Assembly: GCA_000432275.1 (NCBI GenBank)
Contig: HF995291.1
Span: forward strand, 1 to 9,635
From: Proteobacteria bacterium CAG:495
GTDB taxonomy: Bacteria; Pseudomonadota; Alphaproteobacteria; RF32; CAG-239
Length of the DNA stretch: 9,635 nt
Direction of reading: 5' to 3'
The notes under the pieces were generated by a model. It did not search any database, was not told the DNA's origin, and saw nothing but the letters and a program-made list of their open reading frames with translations. The position numbers were made by a program, and so were the translations under genes. The stretch's first letter is position 1. Every line of letters starts with the position of its first letter. Positions 1-5,241 of this stretch are shown piece by piece.

Positions 1-444
1 TCCGACGGCTGCGGCGGGACCAGACTGTGTTGTAAAGGGCATACCCACAGTTACAGCTGTCCCAGCGGGTCCCAGTCTTCAAGCTGTTCGTCCTCTCAAG
101 TTCAGACCGGGACAACTTCCAAGGTTTGCTCTTGTGGCGCTACTTCCGGCACCTGTTACAAGTGCAAGGCTAAAACCTGTACCAATACATGTTTTTATAC
201 TTTACGTTCTTGTCCAGCCAACGGTTATTGTAAGAGCTGCCAGATAATAGGTTCTGACTGCTCGGTCGCCAGTGGCGGAACCAGATACAGCCTTGTCTCC
301 TGTCACAACGGAACCTATATGTCGGGTAATAGCTGTGTCAGCTCTTGCGGTATAACAAGGTGTCAGGATTTATGTGTTAGATCAGGAAAGCGCTTAGACG
401 AATGCCAAAGAACTTGCAACCTTAACCCTTGTTCTTATTCCTAA
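1..444 (+). CDS. Cysteine-rich protein, C-terminal part (5' end outside window)
   Basis: Frame 1 is open from the first base to a TAA at 442-444, giving 147 residues with no start, so the gene begins upstream of the window. I count 23 cysteines in these 147 residues (about 16%), in CxC, CC and CxxC spacings, for example VCSCG, TCYKC and YCKSC, among many Ser, Thr and Gly. There is no hydrophobic segment. Such composition suits an exported, disulfide-rich or metal-binding protein, but I recognise no named family. Bases 128-165 (residues around CSCGATSGTCYKC) match 34 of 38 bases of a second cysteine-rich fragment at 2341-2378, so this is one member of a repeated local family. It is followed by a strong terminator. 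That the frame codes is supported by the conserved protein motif and by third-position changes between the two copies. The function is unknown. Confidence 0.75.
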   Translation, partial: SDGCGGTRLCCKGHTHSYSCPSGSQSSSCSSSQVQTGTTSKVCSCGATSGTCYKCKAKTCTNTCFYTLRSCPANGYCKSCQIIGSDCSVASGGTRYSLVSCHNGTYMSGNSCVSSCGITRCQDLCVRSGKRLDECQRTCNLNPCSYS

Positions 445-499
445 GGAAATCTATTTGCTGATTGATATTATAGAAACTGGTTTTATTCTTATACCACAG

Positions 500-528
500 A
501 AAAGGCTCTGAAATTTCAGAGCCTTTTT
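500..528 (+). terminator. Rho-independent terminator, probably bidirectional
   Basis: AAGGCTCTGAAA and its perfect reverse complement TTTCAGAGCCTT abut, forming a 24-base palindrome followed by a run of five Ts. It folds as an approximately 12-bp stem with a tiny loop. It lies 55 bases after the cysteine-rich gene. On the minus strand it also ends in TTTT, so it can serve murA, which converges on it. Confidence 0.85.
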
Positions 529-569
529 AGTATAATGATATTAGTCTCCCTAATGTCTTTTGGCCTATT

Positions 570-605
570 CCCCGTAATGATGTGTTTTAGAGTATTTTTA
601 CGGGG
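570..605. repeat. 8-bp inverted repeat between convergent genes
   Basis: CCCCGTAA at 570-577 is matched by TTACGGGG at 598-605 across a 20-base loop. It lies just beyond the 3' end of murA. There is no T run on either strand directly after it, so it may be an mRNA 3'-stabilising hairpin rather than a terminator. Confidence 0.4.
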
Positions 606-632
606 AGAATTGTTTAGCAAGGAACCTTTATT

Positions 633-1931
633 TTATTCTTCTCCGTCGTCTTTTATGCGCTCGATGTTGGCGCCGACGCTTTTGAGTTTTTCTTCCAGTT
701 TTTCATAACCGCGGTCTAAGTGATAAACACGGTTGACAATAGTTTCACCTTCTGCGACCAATCCGGCCAGAACCAACGCAAACGATGCGCGCAGGTCGGT
801 TGCCATCACTTGAGCGCCGGAAAGCTTTTTCACGCCTCTCACAATAGCGGAAGCATGTCCATGAACATTAATGTTAGCCCCCATACGCAAAAGTTCGGGC
901 ACGTGCATAAAACGGTTTTCAAAAATGGTTTCGGTAACCATTGAAGCGCCTTCTGCCGTCAGCATTAATGCCAGAAACTGAGCCTGTAAGTCGGTCGGAA
1001 AGCCGGGGAACGGTTCTGTCATAATGTCTTTTCCCGTTAAAACGCAATCTTTGGCGTCAACAATAATGCTGTTTTCATTCTCGATAACCCGGCAGCCCAT
1101 GTCTTTCAACACCTGCATCGGACGTTTCAGGGTATAGGGCAGAGCGTTGATAAGCTCAATTCTGCCGCGGGTAATCGCCGCCGCAACGGCATAAGAGCCG
1201 GCTTCGATTCTGTCTGCGATAACTTTGTGATTTGCCCCGTGCAGCTTGTCAACCCCGTCAATCGTCAACACTGCGGTGCCGATTCCCTCAATTTTTGCTC
1301 CCATGGCGTTAAGCATATTGGCAAGATCGCTGATTTCCGGCTCTTTGGCTGCATTTTCCAATACCGTACGTCCTTCAGCCAGGGTTGCCGCCATCAAGAC
1401 ATTGCAGGTAGCGCCAACGGAAACCATCGGAAAGATGATATGCGCCCCCTTAAGGCGTTTGTCCACCGTGGCGTGAATATATCCGTTTTTAATTTCAATA
1501 TGCGCGCCCATTTGTTCCAGCGATGACAGATGAATATCCATCGGTCGGGCGCCGATGGCACAGCCGCCGGGCAGTGAAAGCTCGCATTTTCCGTAACGGG
1601 CCAGCAACGGACCCAAAACATAGTAAGAAGCGCGCATCTTGCGAACGTAATCATAGGGCGCTACCAAACTGGTTGCCTCTTTGGTTCTGTATGAATAGGT
1701 TTTGGTCGGATGTCCGTCTACAAAGTCGTCAAAAGCATCAATCTTGGTTCCCAATTGCTCCAATAAGACATTCATTGCCTTAATGTCTGATAACATCGGC
1801 ATATTGGTCAGCGTTACGGTCTCATCCGTTAACAAACTGGCGCAGATTAAGGGTAAGGCGGCGTTTTTCGCTCCGCTGATATAGATTTTACCTTCAAGGC
1901 GTTTACCGCCGATGATTTTAATCTTATCCAT
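633..1931 (-). CDS. murA: UDP-N-acetylglucosamine 1-carboxyvinyltransferase (MurA)
   Basis: MurA transfers enolpyruvate from phosphoenolpyruvate to UDP-GlcNAc in the cytoplasm, the first committed step of peptidoglycan precursor synthesis. The 432-residue product has normal family length and all the main signatures. These are SGAKNAALP with Lys22/Asn23 near the N-terminus, PGGCAIGARPMD with the catalytic Cys124 (the fosfomycin-reactive residue), FPGFPTDLQAQ with the catalytic Asp314, DLRAS with Arg381, and NRVYHLDRGYEKL with Arg401. Because Cys rather than Asp occupies position 124, the enzyme should be fosfomycin-sensitive; this is inferred from the family. The start is an ATG with an AAGGAG ribosome binding site 7 bases upstream. 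The gene lies 18 bases after the small basic gene on the same strand, so the two are probably co-transcribed, ending at the palindromic terminator near 500-528. Confidence 0.97.
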   Translation of the reverse strand: MDKIKIIGGKRLEGKIYISGAKNAALPLICASLLTDETVTLTNMPMLSDIKAMNVLLEQLGTKIDAFDDFVDGHPTKTYSYRTKEATSLVAPYDYVRKMRASYYVLGPLLARYGKCELSLPGGCAIGARPMDIHLSSLEQMGAHIEIKNGYIHATVDKRLKGAHIIFPMVSVGATCNVLMAATLAEGRTVLENAAKEPEISDLANMLNAMGAKIEGIGTAVLTIDGVDKLHGANHKVIADRIEAGSYAVAAAITRGRIELINALPYTLKRPMQVLKDMGCRVIENENSIIVDAKDCVLTGKDIMTEPFPGFPTDLQAQFLALMLTAEGASMVTETIFENRFMHVPELLRMGANINVHGHASAIVRGVKKLSGAQVMATDLRASFALVLAGLVAEGETIVNRVYHLDRGYEKLEEKLKSVGANIERIKDDGEE

Positions 1932-1949
1932 GATGCTTCTCCTTACAAG

Positions 1950-2114
1950 TTAGTCCTGATTTTCCGTTTGTTTATTCTTTCGCGATTTTTTGAGTTCCTC
2001 GCGTTTTTTCTGCTGAAGCTTGCGTTTCTCCAAATTTTTTTGTAAGGCCTTTGCCTCGCGTTCAAAACGCATTTCTTCGCGACTTTGGGCTTTTTTATGG
2101 TTTTCAGACGCCAT
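1950..2114 (-). CDS. Small basic coiled-coil protein upstream of murA
   Basis: This encodes 54 residues, beginning MASENHKKAQ and rich in Lys, Arg, Glu and Gln. It is one long predicted helix with heptad-like spacing (KALQKNLEKRKLQQKKREELKK). There is no membrane segment or signal peptide. A TTG further upstream (2138) would add eight residues, but the ATG at 2114 has an AAGGTG-type ribosome binding site a few bases before it and is preferred. Its stop is 18 bases before the murA start, suggesting an operon. From memory, short basic proteins containing a NLEKRK-like stretch are common in alphaproteobacteria and are usually annotated as hypothetical. The role is unknown; RNA or nucleic-acid association is only a guess from the charge. 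Confidence 0.75.
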   Translation of the reverse strand: MASENHKKAQSREEMRFEREAKALQKNLEKRKLQQKKREELKKSRKNKQTENQD

Positions 2115-2168
2115 TTTACACCTTTTTCTTAGTGACAAATCTTACTCTACTTCTCTTTTATCCCCATA

Positions 2169-2198
2169 AGTTTAAAAAAATCATAAGAAAATTGTAAA
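2169..2198 (-). promoter_or_regulatory. Possible promoter for the small gene-murA operon
   Basis: On the minus strand TTTACA (2198-2193) and TAAACT (2174-2169) are separated by 18 bases and point at the small gene. The -10 match is weak. The element sits back to back with the divergent tRNA promoter. This is the best candidate I see, not a strong one. Confidence 0.3.
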
Positions 2199-2204
2199 AC
2201 ATAC

Positions 2205-2233
2205 TTGATTTTTATAAAATGGTTCTGTATGTT
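2205..2233 (+). promoter_or_regulatory. Promoter of tRNA-Thr(GGU)
   Basis: TTGATT (2205-2210), a 17-base spacer and TATGTT (2228-2233) lie 37 bases before the tRNA. The stretch ACTTGATTTTTATA is repeated exactly before the second tRNA-Thr gene at the same spacing, which supports both as a shared tRNA promoter type. Confidence 0.7.
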
Positions 2234-2270
2234 ACATCTCACGAGTTGAGAATATCTCTTGAATTATTAT

Positions 2271-2340
2271 GCCGCTATAGCTCAGTGGTAGAGCACACCC
2301 TTGGTAAGGGTGGGGTCGTAAGTCCGATTCTTACTAGCGG
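2271..2340 (+). tRNA. tRNA-Thr(GGU), 3' end lost (acceptor broken, no CCA)
   Basis: The cloverleaf can be followed from GCCGCTA through a D-arm (GCTC...GAGC), an anticodon arm CACCC-TTGGTAA-GGGTG with anticodon GGT at 2303-2305, and a T-arm GTAAG-TCCGATT-CTTAC. The 3' acceptor strand TAGCGG pairs with six of the seven 5' bases. The base that should pair with G1 is G2341, and no discriminator-CCA follows: the sequence runs GCTCTTGTGG instead. The other tRNA in this window encodes CCA, so the missing end is not the local norm. From exactly 2341 the sequence resembles the cysteine-rich gene at 128 onward. This is therefore a tRNA joined to foreign sequence at its last base pair, either a genuine rearrangement that should impair the tRNA or an assembly join. 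The anticodon assignment is secure; function is doubtful. Confidence 0.8.
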
Positions 2341-2636
2341 GCTCTTGTGGTGCGACTTCCGGCACCTGTTATAAGTGTGAGACTTGCTCCTATTCAAGTA
2401 AGTGTTCCGGCTATAGCTTTACAAGTTGTTCGTATGGAGTATTAGATTCTTGTACGGCCTGTGGGACCACAAAATACAAATGTGCATCCAAACCGGTTGT
2501 ACCGGTCAACCCTTGCCAGACCTTGGGACATCCAAATTGTACAAGCGCGGTGCCGGTTGTGCAGGGAAGCTGCTGCTGTCCTTATTCCGGCGCTCCCAGC
2601 CGTATGTGCGACTGCTGTATGGAATTTGATGCTTAA
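2341..2636 (+). pseudogene. Cysteine-rich protein gene fragment, 5' end missing, fused to tRNA
   Basis: An open frame runs from within the tRNA tail to a TAA at 2634-2636. About 97 codons starting at 2343 encode 17 cysteines, including SCCCP and MCDCCME near the end. The first residues, SCGATSGTCYKC, match the cysteine-rich gene at the left edge, and the matching DNA (34 of 38 bases) begins at 2341, precisely where tRNA pairing stops. No ATG or GTG is available upstream before an in-frame TAA at 2319-2321 inside the tRNA, so the fragment has no plausible start. It is best read as the C-terminal remnant of a paralogue of the left-edge gene. It keeps its own terminator at 2654-2683. Its C-terminus differs from the left-edge copy, so it is not a simple duplication of that gene. 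Confidence 0.65.
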
Positions 2637-2653
2637 GGCACCTAAATAATGTG

Positions 2654-2683
2654 AAAACCCCGGTGGATTTATCCGGGGTTTTT
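2654..2683 (+). terminator. Rho-independent terminator after the cysteine-rich remnant
   Basis: AAAACCCCGG and CCGGGGTTTT form a 10-bp stem with a 9-base loop, ending in five Ts. It would end transcripts entering from tRNA-Thr(GGU) through the remnant, before the hisS promoter. Confidence 0.85.
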
Positions 2684-2687
2684 ATAT

Positions 2688-2716
2688 TTGACAAATAAGC
2701 CGATTCAAATTATTAA
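2688..2716 (+). promoter_or_regulatory. Promoter of hisS
   Basis: A consensus TTGACA (2688-2693), a 17-base spacer and TATTAA (2711-2716) lie immediately after the preceding terminator. They predict a leader of roughly 35-40 bases for hisS. Confidence 0.7.
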
Positions 2717-2759
2717 TAATCCTTGGTTTTTTATAATTTTTTACAATAAAGAGGAAACA

Positions 2760-4070
2760 ATGACAGCGAGAACTTTACAGGGATTTATGGAACTTTTGCC
2801 GCAGGAACAAATCGTTATGGAGCAAATGAAAGCCGTAATCCGACATACCTACGAGCTGTTCGGCTTTGCTCCTCTTGATACACCGGTTTTGGAACTTGCC
2901 GAGGTGCTGCTTTCTAAGTCCGGCGGAGATACCGAAAAACAGATTTACGAATTCAAAAAGGGTGATACGGATTTGGCTATGCGTTTTGATTTGACGGTGC
3001 CGTTGGCAAAATATGTCGCCCTATACAACAACGATTTGACTTTTCCGTTCAAACGTTATCAGATTGGCAAGGTATACCGTGGCGAACGCCCCCAAAAAGG
3101 CCGTTTTCGCGAATTTTATCAGTGTGATATTGACATTATTGATCGCGATGAGCTCAACATTGCCTATGATGCGGAGGTGTTGGCGGTTATTTATACGATT
3201 TTCAACAAATTGGAATTGCCCGCATTTAAAATTTACCTTAACAACCGCAAACTTTTATCCGGTTTTTTGGAAAGCCTGAACATCGCGGACAAGACGGTTG
3301 ATGTCCTGCGTCTGGTAGATAAAATCAAAAAAATCCCCGAAGCCGCCTTTTTAGGCGAATTGCAGGATATGGGACTGCCTGAAGAAACCAATCGGAAATT
3401 GTTGAAGTTTATCAAAATTGGCGGCAGTAATGATGAAATCCTTGCTGCGTTGGAGGCTTTGGCAATTGAAAACGAAAATTATCAAAACGGACTTTCCGAA
3501 CTTAAGACCGTCATTTCTCAGGCTGCCAGCCTTGGTATTAATCCCGCCAACATTCAAATCGACCTGAGTATTACCCGTGGGCTCGATTACTATACCGGAA
3601 CCGTTTATGAAACGTTTTTTGACGAATATCCCGAATTTGGTTCGGTTTGTTCCGGCGGTCGTTATGAGAATCTTTCCAGCGTTTTTATGGATAAAAAGTT
3701 TCCGGGCGTCGGCATTTCCATCGGGCTGACCCGGTTGTTTGACCAGCTGCGCAGCCATAACCTGCTGAAAATCAAAGGGCCGACCCCCAATCGCGCCCTG
3801 ATAATAATGCAAAGCGAAGCCTATAAGGATAATGCCCTCAAACTGGCAGGTTGTTTACGCAAGGCGGATATTCCCGCAGACGTTTATCTGCGTAATGTGA
3901 AGTTTAAAAAGAAAATGGAATACGCCAACAAGATTCAAATTCCATACCTGATTATTATCGGAGAGGACGAAGCTGCCGCCGGGGATTATACCCTGAAGAA
4001 TATGGCGACCGGCGAGCAAAAACGGTTGTCGCTGGAACAGGTGGCTGCCGAAATAAAAGCTGACGCTTGA
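2760..4070 (+). CDS. hisS: Histidine--tRNA ligase (HisRS)
   Basis: HisRS charges tRNA-His in the cytoplasm as a class II aminoacyl-tRNA synthetase homodimer. The product is 436 residues, within the normal range. Visible signatures are an N-terminal LQGFMELLP segment, RFDLTVPLAKYVA (about residues 75-87), class II motif 2 around RYQIGKVYRGERP and FREFYQCDIDI (99-126), the histidine-binding RGLDYYTGTVYE (273-283), SGGRYENL (298-305) and motif 3 GVGISIGLTRLF (316-327). A C-terminal anticodon-binding domain occupies about 343-436. The ATG at 2760 follows an AGAGGA ribosome binding site. An in-frame TTG at 2688 would fall on the -35 box and is rejected. The gene is monocistronic: own promoter before, strong hairpin terminator after. 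Nothing is missing or unusual. Confidence 0.97.
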   Translation: MTARTLQGFMELLPQEQIVMEQMKAVIRHTYELFGFAPLDTPVLELAEVLLSKSGGDTEKQIYEFKKGDTDLAMRFDLTVPLAKYVALYNNDLTFPFKRYQIGKVYRGERPQKGRFREFYQCDIDIIDRDELNIAYDAEVLAVIYTIFNKLELPAFKIYLNNRKLLSGFLESLNIADKTVDVLRLVDKIKKIPEAAFLGELQDMGLPEETNRKLLKFIKIGGSNDEILAALEALAIENENYQNGLSELKTVISQAASLGINPANIQIDLSITRGLDYYTGTVYETFFDEYPEFGSVCSGGRYENLSSVFMDKKFPGVGISIGLTRLFDQLRSHNLLKIKGPTPNRALIIMQSEAYKDNALKLAGCLRKADIPADVYLRNVKFKKKMEYANKIQIPYLIIIGEDEAAAGDYTLKNMATGEQKRLSLEQVAAEIKADA

Positions 4071-4080
4071 GACTTTTCCC

Positions 4081-4106
4081 AAAGGGGCTGAGAAGCCCCT
4101 TTTTTT
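4081..4106 (+). terminator. Rho-independent terminator of hisS
   Basis: AAAGGGGCT, loop GAGA and AGCCCCTTT form a 9-bp stem that runs into seven Ts. It starts 10 bases after the hisS stop codon. Confidence 0.92.
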
Positions 4107-4128
4107 GTGGCTTATTTTAATTACCCGC

Positions 4129-4158
4129 TTGTATTTGTTATGCCCTGGGTGCTATTAT
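4129..4158 (+). promoter_or_regulatory. Probable promoter of the Asd-like/MscS/Mur ligase operon
   Basis: TTGTAT (4129-4134), an 18-base spacer and TATTAT (4153-4158, five of six consensus bases) lie between the hisS terminator and the Asd-like start. They predict a leader of about 35-40 bases. The -35 box is weak. Confidence 0.5.
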
Positions 4159-4202
4159 TTCCTAAACGTTTTGCAAAAGTTTAATTATTTAAGGATAAAA
4201 AA

Positions 4203-5213
4203 ATGAAAAAAATTGCCGTTGTTGGTGTTCAGGAAAGTATTGGTCGCGAGATTCTCTCTTATTTGGCGGAAGAAGGCTATAAACCGGAGCAGGTGGTTGC
4301 TCTGGAGCCCAAGTCGGCCTTGGGAAATATGGTTTCCTTCGGCGAGGATGACGAGCTGGATGTCGAAAGCCTTGATAAATTTGATTTCAGCGGTGTTGCC
4401 GCAGCCGTTTTCTGCGTGGCGGCCGAGGTGGCGAAAAAGTATGTTCCTCATGCTTTGGCCAAAGGCGTAAAGGTGGTTGACTGTTCCTCCGCCTTTTTCG
4501 GCGACCCAGACGTTCCGATGATAATCAGCGGAATTAACGGCGAAAAGCTTTCTGCGGCTAAGCGCGGATTGGTGATGGTTCCTTCTGCCGGCGTTACCCA
4601 GATGCTGCTTCCGCTCAAAAATATTCATGAGCAATACCAAATTACCCGTATCGTCGTCTCGGATTACACCTCAACTTCTGTTTACGGCAAAGAAGGAATG
4701 GACGAATTGTTTAACCAGACCCGCAAAATCTTTATGAATGATACTTTGGTTGACGATCAGCAGGTCTTCCACAAACAGGTAGCGTTCAACGTTATTCCGC
4801 AGGTTGGGGATTTTCAGGGGGACGAAACTGTCGTTGAATGGGCATTTAATGCCGAAACCAAACAAATCTTGGGACCGGATGTCAGAGTACATGCCAATTG
4901 TGCGATTATTCCCGCCTTTATCGGCTGCGGGCAATATGTAAATGTCGAATGTGCCAAGGATATTGATGTTGAAGATGCTCGCGAACTGATGAAAAAAGTT
5001 CCCGGTATAGTGGTCTTTGATAAGCATATTGACGGGGGATACGTCACGGTCAACGACGTTCAGGGTGAAAATGACATTTATATCAGCCGCCTGCGTCAGG
5101 ATACCTCGGTTGAAAACGGCATCAGTTTTTGGTGTGTGGCCGACAATCTGCGGGCAGGGGTGGCAAAAAACGCGCTTGCTGTTGCCAAATTGCTGACTGA
5201 AACTTCCGATTAA
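4203..5213 (+). CDS. Aspartate-semialdehyde dehydrogenase-like protein, catalytic residues lost
   Basis: The 336 residues have the length and fold pattern of bacterial aspartate-semialdehyde dehydrogenase (NADPH-dependent reduction of aspartyl phosphate, lysine/DAP/threonine pathway). Recognisable parts are an N-terminal Rossmann start (KIAVVG), DCSSAF (93-98), DPDVP (101-105), YGKEGMDEL (161-169), AFNVIPQVGDF (194-204) and a GVAKNALAVAKLL end. The key positions are changed. The usual catalytic PNCSTIQ reads PSAGVTQ (127-133), so Cys is Ala129. The usual RxPxxxGHSE reads IIPAFIGCGQ (235-244), replacing substrate Arg with Ile235 and catalytic His with Cys242. SSAFR reads SSAFF, losing another binding Arg at 99. 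The glycine-rich GATGAVG reads GVQESIG (8-14). The coding frame is intact with an AAGGA site 7 bases before the ATG, so this is not decay but a probable pseudoenzyme. E. coli USG-1 is a comparable non-canonical Asd relative. It is followed after 28 bases by the channel gene without a terminator. Confidence 0.85.
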   Translation: MKKIAVVGVQESIGREILSYLAEEGYKPEQVVALEPKSALGNMVSFGEDDELDVESLDKFDFSGVAAAVFCVAAEVAKKYVPHALAKGVKVVDCSSAFFGDPDVPMIISGINGEKLSAAKRGLVMVPSAGVTQMLLPLKNIHEQYQITRIVVSDYTSTSVYGKEGMDELFNQTRKIFMNDTLVDDQQVFHKQVAFNVIPQVGDFQGDETVVEWAFNAETKQILGPDVRVHANCAIIPAFIGCGQYVNVECAKDIDVEDARELMKKVPGIVVFDKHIDGGYVTVNDVQGENDIYISRLRQDTSVENGISFWCVADNLRAGVAKNALAVAKLLTETSD

Positions 5214-5223
5214 AAACTTTGAC

Positions 5224-5233
5224 GAGGGGGGGG
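5224..5233 (+). promoter_or_regulatory. Ribosome binding site containing a G8 tract
   Basis: GAGGGGGGGG, a run of eight Gs, is the only purine-rich site before the MscS ATG at 5242, 8 bases away. A CCTC at 5237-5240 between the site and the start could pair with the GAGG. Such a homopolymer is prone to slippage, which would alter spacing. Confidence 0.55.
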
Positions 5234-5241
5234 ATTCCTCA

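Noticed and set aside
2426..2649. Other-frame open frames over the cysteine-rich remnant
   Set aside because: The frame ending at 2636 carries the cysteine pattern shared with the left-edge gene; the other two frames are shadows of it.
2688..2759. Upstream in-frame TTG start for hisS
   Set aside because: It overlaps the TTGACA -35 box, lacks a ribosome binding site and would add 24 residues not expected in HisRS. The ATG at 2760 has a good site.
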